The notes beneath the pieces were generated by a model that ran no database searches, had not been told where the DNA came from, and worked only from the letters and a program-made list of their open reading frames with translations. A stretch of DNA of 64,000 bases. Origin: Ornithinimicrobium laminariae (lineage in GTDB: Bacteria; Actinomycetota; Actinomycetes; Actinomycetales; Dermatophilaceae). The position numbers and the translations under genes were made by a program. Shown piece after piece: positions 1 to 7,231 of this stretch; position 1 is the stretch's first letter, and each line of letters begins with the position of its first letter. The stretch spans positions 434,001-498,000 of the forward strand of contig NZ_JAHZSU010000003.1 of NCBI RefSeq assembly GCF_019457945.1, read 5' to 3'.

Positions 1-599
1 GCCGGGCCAACTCCCCAGAGAGACTTCACCGGCAATGGGTGCAAAAAGCTGACGACTTCGGTCGGTGGCACCATCAAAATACCGTCTGGCTTTGCTGCGC
101 GAGAAGCCATCTTGGCCACCACCTTGGTGCCTGCACCACCCACAGAACAGGGCAGATTCAGCTCATCGGCAATGGTGTCTCTGATCCATTGGCCAATACG
201 AGTTGGAGAGCCCCATTGTCGACGAGCAGCGCGGACATCAAGGAAAGCCTCTTCCATTGACACTGGCTCGACATGGTCAGTTACTTCCCGAAAAACGGCC
301 ATCACCGTCTCCGAAACTCTCGAGTACTGCTCATAATCAGGCGGAATGATGCTCGCCTGCGGGCAGAGCCGCTTTGCCTGGGCCACTGGAATGCCTGATC
401 GAACACCAGCCGCGCGAGCCGGATAGGTCGCAGATAAGACCACGCTGCGCCAGCCCCCACCGACGATGACGGGCTTATCGGCTAAATGGGGGTACTCCAG
501 CAGTGACACTGAGGCATAGAAAGCGTCCATATCGACATGCAAGATCAAGCAGCCAGCATCGCTGGAGACTTCTTTGACGTTCATTTCCTCGCTCTTCAT
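1..599 (-). CDS. dinB: DNA polymerase IV (Y family), C-terminus beyond window
   Basis: Translesion DNA polymerase of the DinB/Pol IV family. It runs off the left edge, so only the first ~199 residues (palm and fingers) are visible. The palm motif HVDMDAFYASV gives metal-binding D23 and D25, with Y28 at the steric-gate position. A second acidic motif, SMEEAFLD (E116, E117), sits where Pol IV usually has Asp-Glu, a conservative change. The DinB-like GAGTKVVAKMASRAAKPDGI segment follows. It lies 10 bp downstream of dnaE2 in the LexA-boxed operon, so it is probably SOS-induced with it. An internal ATG at 584 is an alternative start. ImuB, the usual Y-family partner of DnaE2, lacks these acidic residues, so this is DinB and not ImuB. 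Little-finger and clamp-binding regions cannot be seen. Confidence 0.9.
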   Translation of the reverse strand, partial: MKSEEMNVKEVSSDAGCLILHVDMDAFYASVSLLEYPHLADKPVIVGGGWRSVVLSATYPARAAGVRSGIPVAQAKRLCPQASIIPPDYEQYSRVSETVMAVFREVTDHVEPVSMEEAFLDVRAARRQWGSPTRIGQWIRDTIADELNLPCSVGGAGTKVVAKMASRAAKPDGILMVPPTEVVSFLHPLPVKSLWGVGP

Positions 600-609
600 C
601 CCGCTGTGT

Positions 610-3600
610 TCATCGACCAGAACTACCGGGGCTTGAGTGCCACAGTTTGCTCATCTGCTCGCTCATACCCGACCCCGCGGGACCAACGTCGGCATAGGGC
701 GACTGTTTGAACCCCGAGGGGTGAAGCAAGACTCGGCGCTGTTGAACGGTTGAAGTCGTGTTGCTTTCCTGATGCGTGGCGCTGTCCATCAACGTTCGAA
801 CCGCTTCAATACCTTCGGTCTCGTAGACCTGAGCAAGGTGAGACATGTCCCATGCCGCGCTCGCACGCACAGATCGTCCACGAGGCCCGGTTCGACGCAC
901 GACACCTCGAACCACCAGCAGCCAGGAGTGAAAGACCGTCGAGGCGTACTCGCCCTGGGCATCTTCAAAGAAGGTCGAATCACTTGGGCCAGTTCCGTCA
1001 TCCACCGTCAGAAAGACCACTCGGCGACCAGACCGCACCGGTGGTGTCTGGGTCGCCACCTTGGCTCCCGCCACGAGGACCTCAGCACCCTGTCGATGGT
1101 GCAGCAGTTGATCCGCTGGAGTGACACCCAATTCTTTGAGCATCGGCCAATACGTTGTGACGACATGCGAAGTGACGTCCATCCCCAGCACCTCCAACTC
1201 AGCCTGGGTTTGCTCAACAGGCGTCATCTCAGGCAGACCACTACTCCCCTGCTCAAAGGGTTGATCGCCGATATCAAATGTCAGTTGCGCAGACACCGAA
1301 GCTTGCGGCTCCCAAGCCCGATGCCCTTGGGCCTGACCGCGAGCCAAATCTGCGACCTCACCACCGGCAGTGTTTCGCGATGCGAAACGGGTTTTGGGGC
1401 GTCGTGAGCCTCGACCTTGACGTTGGTGACTTCTGCTCCAGCGATCCAACTCTGCGAGGTGAAGCAAGAGATCGCGTCGGCTCAAACCTGAACCTCTGCT
1501 TGCTGCCCCACCCACACCACACAGTTGGTCAAAGGCCCCTGCCACAACGAGTCGCTCGGCCACGGGCCGGCTGATCTGGGCTCGACGCCAAAAGTCGCCA
1601 AGCGAATGGAAGGGTTGGCCAGCGATAATGTGTGCCATCTCGCTCTCGGTGATCCCCTTGACCTCGGCAAGAGAGAGTCGAATCCCGTAGTGGGCGGCGC
1701 GACCTTGAATAAGCGCCATGTCTCGCTCCACCCGATCATCAACCTCTGAAGTCTTGGCTTCACTTGCGGCTATTGCGTCAGGCTCTGCCGAGCCGTCTAC
1801 AACTGGCTGGCTCTCCACGGTGAACTCTGCCCGCGATGCGTTGACATCAAGCCCTAAGACTTTGACGCCCATCGTGCGTGCTTCATCCAGAATCAGCCGT
1901 TTGGGATACATCCCGGGATCGTGAGTCAGCACGCCAGCGAGGAAGGCCGCTGTGTGGTGCGTCTTTAGCCACGCGGACTGATACGTCGGCAGGGCAAACG
2001 CTGCAGCATGCGCCTTGCAAAAGCCAAAGGAGGCAAAAGCCGCTAGCACCTCCCAGATGCGGTTGATGTCAGTGTCGCTATAACCTCTGTCCGCTGCAGC
2101 CTGGCGCCACCACTTCTCAACCTGAATCTGGCCCTGGCTACTGCCCATTGCCCGCCTCACCTCATCTGCTTGAGCCAGCGTCGCCCCCGTGGTCTCAGCC
2201 ACGATGCGTAGGACTTGCTCATGGAAGACCACGACTCCGCAGGTGCTCCGCAGCGCTGGGATGAGCGACTCATGCAGATACTCGGGCTCGTTCCACCCTT
2301 GTCGGGCATTGAGAAATGGCCGAATCATGTCTGACTTAACCGGCCCCGGGCGAAAAAGAGCGATGTCGATGATGACGTCCTCAAAAGTGGACGGCGCGAA
2401 CTTCCCGATGAGCTCACGCTGGCCCGGAGACTCGATCTGGAAGCAGCCCAGTGTTCGTGTGGACTGAATCAGCGAGAAAGTGGCCGGATCGTCAAAGGGA
2501 ATCTGGGTCTCATCATCAAAATCAATGCTGACGCCATCCACTCGCTTAACTTCTTGAACAGCGTGCGACATCGCCGACTGCATCCTGATGCCAAGAATAT
2601 CCAACTTGAGCAGGCCGAGGTCCTCGACATCGTCCTTGTCGAACTGACTCATGGGGAAGCCCAGCCAACTGGACTCCACTGGTGTCCGATCCAGAAGCCC
2701 GGTGTTTGACAAGATGACTCCACAGGGATGTAAGGAGACGCGCCGCGGCAGACCGTCCAGGCTCTCCACGAGCTCAAAAAGTGTCTGCATCCGTGGCGCG
2801 TCAAAGCCCATCCGCCGCAACTCTGGCAGATCTTTGATCGCCGACCGCGCGTCTCTGGCTCGAATATGCGGGAAGGCTTTAGCGATGACGTCGATCTCGC
2901 CTGGTGGCATTCCTAGGGTTGCTGCGACATCTCGAATCGCATGCCGAACCCGGTAGGTCTCCATCATGGAAACGCAGGTGACACGCTCCGAGCCAAATTT
3001 GTCCAGGATCTTTTCGTACATTTCAGTCCGTCGAACTGACTCCACATCAACATCAATGTCAGGCAGTTGCGCTCTCAGCGGGGTGCAAAACCGCTCCATC
3101 AATAAGTCGTGGCGCAGTGGGTCCACGCCGCTGATCCCTAACAAATAGGTCACCAGACTGCCGGCCCCCGACCCTCGAGCAGCGACCCGGACACCGTTGC
3201 CCCGAATGAGATCGCACACTGCGGCGACAGTGAGGAAGTAGGTGCCATAGCCCAGGCCGGCAATCACCCCCAGCTCGTCCTGTAGGCGGGATAGTGCCGT
3301 TTTTTGCGCCTGTGCTGTTTGAGTTGGGTATCTCCACGAAAGCGCATCGTGACAACGCTGACTCAGGATGTGCTGAGCGTGACCGACACTTTTGGCACCG
3401 AGGACTTCAGGCTCAGGCAGATGAACTGCACCAATGCCAAGATCAGAGCGGCCGTCCAATCGGCATTCTTGAGCTAGCACAAAGGTCTGGCGAAGCAAAG
3501 CGGATGCATCGGCATCAGACCCCGAAGCCGCTGCTACTCGCTCCGCGATGCCAATCATGTCTCCTGTTGAAGCCAAGTGGCCGGCCGTGGTCACCCGATC

Positions 3601-4398
3601 GAGGTGGCGGTCGGCCAACGGCACCATCCGTCGAGCCGCATCGAGGACATCAACCACACGCGCCTGTGCAACCACGGCATGCCGGACCATCGCGGTAAGG
3701 ACCGCAGGAACACCGGCTTGACGGGCCAAGGCCCACATCCGAGCAGCTTGAGTCACACTGCCAGCGGTGTCTGTGGGCCCCCCATGACACACGATCTCTA
3801 CGACGAGCGCGTCGGCAGGCAATGAGCGTTGCCATCCGCGCAGCAGCGAGTCGGCGAGTTGTCGATGCCCGGCTAGCACTGCTCGGCCAAAGTCTGAGTC
3901 TGGTCCGAGCATGACGACAACTGGGCTGATGTAGTCGATTGGGGCCGCAGCCCGACGAAGCCCATCAGGGGACACACTGGGCTTACCTCGCTCACCGCGC
4001 AGGTGAGCTTGAGTCACCATCCGGCAGGTCCTTGCCCACCCCTGCCCTGGCGCTAATCCTGCTTGCTGACCACGCGCTAGCACCGTGACCCGGGGGCGCC
4101 GATCATCCATAACCACCCCGCCCTTGGCTGGTTGAGCCCGGGGCCGCTTGCCTCCCTGGTGCCCAGGATGTTGTTCACTATGGGCAAACACGAGATCGAC
4201 GCCCAAAACCGGTGAGATGCCCGCCTCTTGGCACGCCTGCACAAAGCGCACTGCGCCATAGGTCCCGTCTCGGTCGGTCAACGCCAAAGTCGACTGACCG
4301 AGATCGGCGGCACGACGCACTAACTCCGTCGGTGTGCTTGCGCCGTGCCGCAACGAAAAGCTCGAGGCAACGTGCAGGTGGGGAAACCCCTGCTCCAT
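610..4398 (-). CDS. dnaE2: Error-prone DNA polymerase III alpha subunit (DnaE2 type)
   Basis: C-family polymerase of 1262 aa for damage-induced translesion synthesis. It has an N-terminal PHP domain (HLHVASSFSLRHGA from residue 8), the palm motif PDIDVD at 446-451, a further palm Asp in LLKLDILG, a helix-hairpin-helix region, and a C-terminal OB fold near VLVAGAKVATQ. It ends in the DnaE2-like tail RVLLHPSGFKQSPYAD...KLWHSSPGSSG. It is somewhat longer than typical DnaE2 (about 1100 aa), mainly from a low-complexity insert after the PHP start (residues ~75-160) and a linker near 1010-1060. The ATG follows GAAGGAG and begins 1 bp after the HEPN gene stop, so the two are coupled. The replicative DnaE1 would be encoded elsewhere. 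Confidence 0.92.
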   Translation of the reverse strand: MEQGFPHLHVASSFSLRHGASTPTELVRRAADLGQSTLALTDRDGTYGAVRFVQACQEAGISPVLGVDLVFAHSEQHPGHQGGKRPRAQPAKGGVVMDDRRPRVTVLARGQQAGLAPGQGWARTCRMVTQAHLRGERGKPSVSPDGLRRAAAPIDYISPVVVMLGPDSDFGRAVLAGHRQLADSLLRGWQRSLPADALVVEIVCHGGPTDTAGSVTQAARMWALARQAGVPAVLTAMVRHAVVAQARVVDVLDAARRMVPLADRHLDRVTTAGHLASTGDMIGIAERVAAASGSDADASALLRQTFVLAQECRLDGRSDLGIGAVHLPEPEVLGAKSVGHAQHILSQRCHDALSWRYPTQTAQAQKTALSRLQDELGVIAGLGYGTYFLTVAAVCDLIRGNGVRVAARGSGAGSLVTYLLGISGVDPLRHDLLMERFCTPLRAQLPDIDVDVESVRRTEMYEKILDKFGSERVTCVSMMETYRVRHAIRDVAATLGMPPGEIDVIAKAFPHIRARDARSAIKDLPELRRMGFDAPRMQTLFELVESLDGLPRRVSLHPCGVILSNTGLLDRTPVESSWLGFPMSQFDKDDVEDLGLLKLDILGIRMQSAMSHAVQEVKRVDGVSIDFDDETQIPFDDPATFSLIQSTRTLGCFQIESPGQRELIGKFAPSTFEDVIIDIALFRPGPVKSDMIRPFLNARQGWNEPEYLHESLIPALRSTCGVVVFHEQVLRIVAETTGATLAQADEVRRAMGSSQGQIQVEKWWRQAAADRGYSDTDINRIWEVLAAFASFGFCKAHAAAFALPTYQSAWLKTHHTAAFLAGVLTHDPGMYPKRLILDEARTMGVKVLGLDVNASRAEFTVESQPVVDGSAEPDAIAASEAKTSEVDDRVERDMALIQGRAAHYGIRLSLAEVKGITESEMAHIIAGQPFHSLGDFWRRAQISRPVAERLVVAGAFDQLCGVGGAASRGSGLSRRDLLLHLAELDRWSRSHQRQGRGSRRPKTRFASRNTAGGEVADLARGQAQGHRAWEPQASVSAQLTFDIGDQPFEQGSSGLPEMTPVEQTQAELEVLGMDVTSHVVTTYWPMLKELGVTPADQLLHHRQGAEVLVAGAKVATQTPPVRSGRRVVFLTVDDGTGPSDSTFFEDAQGEYASTVFHSWLLVVRGVVRRTGPRGRSVRASAAWDMSHLAQVYETEGIEAVRTLMDSATHQESNTTSTVQQRRVLLHPSGFKQSPYADVGPAGSGMSEQMSKLWHSSPGSSGR

Positions 4399-4399
4399 C

Positions 4400-4861
4400 T
4401 CAGCTCCTTCGGGTGACTGCCAACCCGCTCGGCAGAGCGGATGCGACAGGTAGGTGGAGCATGGCTCGGACTAACTCTAAGAACCGTTCGCTTTGCCGGA
4501 CCAAATCATCTGCCTCACGGCTCGTGATCGTGCTCGCTCCAGGCTGACCGAACTGCAGTCGCTTGCGCCCAGAGATGGAGTAGAAGATCGCCCACTCAGT
4601 TAGCTCGGGGGCTATTGCTGGCAACAACTCCCACACGCTGCGCGGCCTAGACCAGCCAGAGGGCGTTGTCCGAGCGGCGATGAGAGCCGATGCCGCACGC
4701 AGTGAAGCCAGGTGCGCCAACTCATACCTCTCTTGCGGGGTGGAGCTGTGGCAGGCCTCCAACAAGCCCTCCCAGGCGCGTTCCAAAAGCTCTAGGACCG
4801 AGCTCACTGGTGGGGTATCTGCCGAAGGTATGGCTGATTCGATCTCGCAGTTCACCGACAT
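4400..4861 (-). CDS. HEPN-fold protein of the SAV_6107 type
   Basis: An all-alpha protein of 153 aa resembling the SAV_6107 HEPN family of actinomycetes. The characteristic ERYELAHLASLRAASALIAAR stretch contains R45-x4-H50, which matches the Rx4-6H motif of HEPN ribonucleases. Its start overlaps the DUF6504 stop by 1 nt (TGATG) and its stop is 1 bp from dnaE2, so it is translated within the SOS operon. The position is where other bacteria carry ImuA/ImuA'-like accessory factors. Function is unknown to me: it could be a structural adaptor for the polymerases or a damage-induced nuclease. Family assignment is from motif memory. Confidence 0.75.
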   Translation of the reverse strand: MSVNCEIESAIPSADTPPVSSVLELLERAWEGLLEACHSSTPQERYELAHLASLRAASALIAARTTPSGWSRPRSVWELLPAIAPELTEWAIFYSISGRKRLQFGQPGASTITSREADDLVRQSERFLELVRAMLHLPVASALPSGLAVTRRS

Positions 4862-5220
4862 CAGTCAGTCACCCCCAGAACCTGCCAGGGCTGCCCTTGG
4901 GCGAGATCAAAGATGCCAGTGCTGGAATCTCGCCCGGCGCGCGCTTCAACTCGCCAGATCTGACGCTCCAAAACTTCGATCTGGCCGCTTTCTTCCCATG
5001 CTGACTGCCACCAAGGCAGTCGTTGGGTCCATTGCGTAAGCACCTCCTGCACTAAGTGCAGTTTTCCTCGCCACAAAAAGGCCGTCGGCACCAGACCCTG
5101 CTCATCTGGCACCTCACCCATCCCACTACTCTGGGGACGCTGGGTGGTGAGCCAACGGCCACCCACAACTTGCGCCTGGCCTAGTTGGACTTCTACTGCT
5201 TCGTCATATCGCCGACTCAT
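4861..5220 (-). CDS. DUF6504 family protein, first gene of SOS operon
   Basis: A 119-aa protein resembling the DUF6504 proteins found beside dnaE2 and dinB in actinomycetes. The Trp-rich C-terminal half (QRLPWWQSAWEES, IEVLERQIWRVEARAG, STGIFDLAQGQPWQVLGV) fits this family and looks like a compact beta-rich fold. No catalytic motif is evident. The ATG is preceded by GGAGG at 8 nt. Two overlapping LexA boxes begin 26 bp upstream, making this the promoter-proximal gene of the cassette. Biochemical function is unknown; a role in translesion synthesis is inferred from context. Confidence 0.75.
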   Translation of the reverse strand: MSRRYDEAVEVQLGQAQVVGGRWLTTQRPQSSGMGEVPDEQGLVPTAFLWRGKLHLVQEVLTQWTQRLPWWQSAWEESGQIEVLERQIWRVEARAGRDSSTGIFDLAQGQPWQVLGVTD

Positions 5221-5245
5221 TGCATCAACCTCCGTGACTGCTCAG

Positions 5246-5273
5246 TCGAACATGCGTTCGAACATGTGTTCGA
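5246..5273 (-). promoter_or_regulatory. Two overlapping LexA (SOS) boxes
   Basis: Two perfect 16-bp palindromes, TCGAACATGCGTTCGA (5246-5261) and TCGAACATGTGTTCGA (5258-5273), share the central TCGA. Both match the actinobacterial/Gram-positive LexA consensus (TCGAAC-N4-GTTCGA). Their 12-bp offset is about one helical turn, so two LexA dimers would lie on nearly the same DNA face. They sit just upstream of the DUF6504-HEPN-dnaE2-dinB operon. Confidence 0.93.
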
Positions 5274-5357
5274 CTGTACGCGAGGGCACCGACAAGGTGT
5301 CAACACCCGTACTCAATGAACATCAGTCGGGTCATCACGAGAACAAAAAGCACTGCT

Positions 5358-5366
5358 TGTGGATAA
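5358..5366 (-). promoter_or_regulatory. Consensus DnaA box in intergenic region
   Basis: The minus strand reads TTATCCACA, identical to the classical DnaA 9-mer. It is a single box without a cluster or AT-rich unwinding region, so it is not an origin; a regulatory or titration site is possible. A second identical 9-mer lies at 53468-53476. Confidence 0.4.
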
Positions 5367-5433
5367 CGCGCGACTTCGATTTCAGCCCTGCGGCACCATA
5401 GAGATCACGGCCAACGGGGGTACGCCAGCGCAA

Positions 5434-5468
5434 TCGTTCCGGGCCGAGGAGGGGGCGGCCCGGAACGA
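5434..5468. repeat. Perfect 12-bp inverted repeat upstream of prenyl synthase
   Basis: Arms TCGTTCCGGGCC and GGCCCGGAACGA are perfectly complementary across an 11-nt purine-rich spacer, about 55 nt before the synthase start. There is no following T run, so it is unlikely to be a simple terminator. It could be an operator or a leader-RNA hairpin. Confidence 0.6.
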
Positions 5469-5523
5469 CCGCGTAGGCTCAGCACTGCACAATGAAGCCC
5501 GCGCCGACCTAGAAGGACATCCG

Positions 5524-6666
5524 GTGTCATCAACTGAGCGAACCACTGCCACTGAGGGCGCCCCGTCAACGGGCACCGTCACGTCGCACCCTCTCGCCAG
5601 CGTCAACCTGCACCAACGGGTCCAGGCAGCACTCGACGTTCACATCAGCGCACAGCGTGAGGTGCTGACAGAACTCGGCCCTGAAGTGAGCGACCTCGTC
5701 GATGCCGTCGCTTCATTACTTGCCGGCGGCAAGCGCTTACGTGCTGGATTTCTCTACTGGGGATACCGCGCGTTCAACAATGAAGACTCAGATGAACTCG
5801 TCGCCTGCGCGAGCGCCCTTGAGGTTTTTCAAGCCGCCGCGCTCTTGCACGACGACGTCATGGATAAAAGCGATACACGTCGAGGCAAGCCCACCGCTCA
5901 CCGCGCCTTTGCCACGCAGCACCAAGCAGCTGGCTGGCAGGGCGACCCCGAAGATTTCGGTCGAGCAGCCGCCATTCTCGCGGGCGATATGTGCCTCAAC
6001 TGGTGCGACGAAATTTATACAAACTCAGGGATGCCAAGCATTGAATTAGGCCGGGCACGACCGACTTTTGATCTCATGAGAACGCAACTTATGGCTGGTC
6101 AGTACCTTGATGTCCTGCACAGCATGCGCGATTGGGCAGATCTCAATTACGAGCAACGAATTGCCCAATCCAAGGCAGTCATTCGGTACAAGAGCGCCAA
6201 ATACACGATCGAGCACCCTCTTCTCATTGGCGCACAGGCAGCCGGTGCCCCACCAAAAGCAATTGCTGAACTCTCTACCTATGGAATGGCTTTGGGCGAA
6301 GCTTTTCAGTTGCGAGATGACGTCTTAGGGGTATACGGAAACCCGGAGAACACCGGGAAACCAGCAGGCGACGATTTGCGAGAAGGGAAACGCACCGTGC
6401 TCATCGCGCATGCCCTTGAGCACGCCAACACCGACGACTGCGATTTCCTCTTGAAGTCGCTGGGGCAGCACGATCTGAGCGTCGTTAACGTCGAGCGGTG
6501 CCGAGAAATCCTGATTCAGAGCGGAGCCGTTGAGTGCACCGAGGAGATGATTCGCGAGCAGAGCGACATCGCCGCCCAGTCGCTCAGCCGTATCAGCCAA
6601 GCAACCAGCGAAGGCCTAGACGCCCTACACAGCCTGATTGACATCAGCACTGCCAGGGCAACCTAA
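5524..6666 (+). CDS. Polyprenyl (geranylgeranyl-type) diphosphate synthase
   Basis: Trans-prenyltransferase of 380 aa that condenses isopentenyl diphosphate with allylic diphosphates. The first Asp-rich motif, LLHDDVMD, begins at about residue 110 and the second, QLRDDVLG, at about 265, followed by the family stretch GKPAGDDLREGKRT. The basic GGKRLR substrate-binding motif is near residue 67. I chose the GTG start because it follows AGAAGGA at a good distance and gives the family's usual length. It is syntenic with idsA2 (Rv2173) of M. tuberculosis. Product chain length cannot be read from sequence alone; GGPP for carotenoids or quinones, or a longer chain, are all possible. Confidence 0.88.
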   Translation: MSSTERTTATEGAPSTGTVTSHPLASVNLHQRVQAALDVHISAQREVLTELGPEVSDLVDAVASLLAGGKRLRAGFLYWGYRAFNNEDSDELVACASALEVFQAAALLHDDVMDKSDTRRGKPTAHRAFATQHQAAGWQGDPEDFGRAAAILAGDMCLNWCDEIYTNSGMPSIELGRARPTFDLMRTQLMAGQYLDVLHSMRDWADLNYEQRIAQSKAVIRYKSAKYTIEHPLLIGAQAAGAPPKAIAELSTYGMALGEAFQLRDDVLGVYGNPENTGKPAGDDLREGKRTVLIAHALEHANTDDCDFLLKSLGQHDLSVVNVERCREILIQSGAVECTEEMIREQSDIAAQSLSRISQATSEGLDALHSLIDISTARAT

Positions 6667-6683
6667 GCCTGGGAACAGACTAT

Positions 6684-7061
6684 CTAGAAGGCTGTTTCCT
6701 GGGCGCGACGGCGCACTTCAGTCTTATTACCTTCACGGAGCGAAGCGATGGCGCTGCCACCCAAAAGCGTTGAGTCTGGGCGGTATAGCCAGTCGATGAT
6801 TTCTTCATCTGAGTAGCCGCTGTCCGTTAGACGAGTGATAGTTCCACGCAAAAACTTGAGCGGACCTTCGGGGGTCACGAAGAGTTTTGGGACCCGCAAA
6901 GCGTTGTTATTGCCCCGCCGAATCCCAACCACATCGCGCTCTTGCAGCCAAGTCTTAACTGTCGCAAGAGAATCGCCGGTGAGGTCCATAATCTCGGGAA
7001 CGGCTAACCACGCATCGTCGGAATTTAGTGCTTCACGAATTACATTGCTGTCATCTACCAC
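6684..7061 (-). CDS. Rv2175c-type DNA-binding protein
   Basis: A 125-aa protein with an N-terminal winged helix-turn-helix-like segment (LAVPEIMDLTGDSLATVKTWLQERDVVGIRRG) and a C-terminal helical domain (FLRGTITRLTDSGYSDEEIIDWLY). This matches the layout of Rv2175c, a DNA-binding protein known as a substrate of the kinase PknL in M. tuberculosis. A PknL-like kinase lies two genes away here, so the pair is kept in context. The start is GTG with no strong ribosome site. Its target genes are unknown. Confidence 0.8.
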   Translation of the reverse strand: MVDDSNVIREALNSDDAWLAVPEIMDLTGDSLATVKTWLQERDVVGIRRGNNNALRVPKLFVTPEGPLKFLRGTITRLTDSGYSDEEIIDWLYRPDSTLLGGSAIASLREGNKTEVRRRAQETAF

Positions 7062-7231
7062 GCCTACAAGTCTGCCACACGTAGCGACACGCTTTCCATC
7101 TGGAAACGCTCCTTACTTTCGGGTAGCGTCCCACAAGTCCCCTCAGCACCGCGGCCCACAACAGTCTCGGATGTCACATTGGTCACTCTTGGGTCAGTCG
7201 CCACCCGAGGTTGAAGTGAAAAGGAAACCCC

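Larger units (their letters stand above)
5221..5523. other. Divergent intergenic region between SOS operon and prenyl synthase
   Basis: This 303-bp gap between the divergent genes holds the LexA boxes next to DUF6504, a perfect DnaA-box 9-mer, and a long inverted repeat nearer the prenyl synthase. I see no convincing small gene. The prenyl-synthase frame stays open back to a GTG at 5359, but that stretch has no ribosome site and is not conserved-looking. Confidence 0.6.

Noticed and set aside
5359..5523. N-terminal extension of prenyl synthase from GTG 5359
   Set aside because: No ribosome site, overlaps the inverted repeat, and adds 55 residues beyond the family length; GTG 5524 has AGAAGGA.
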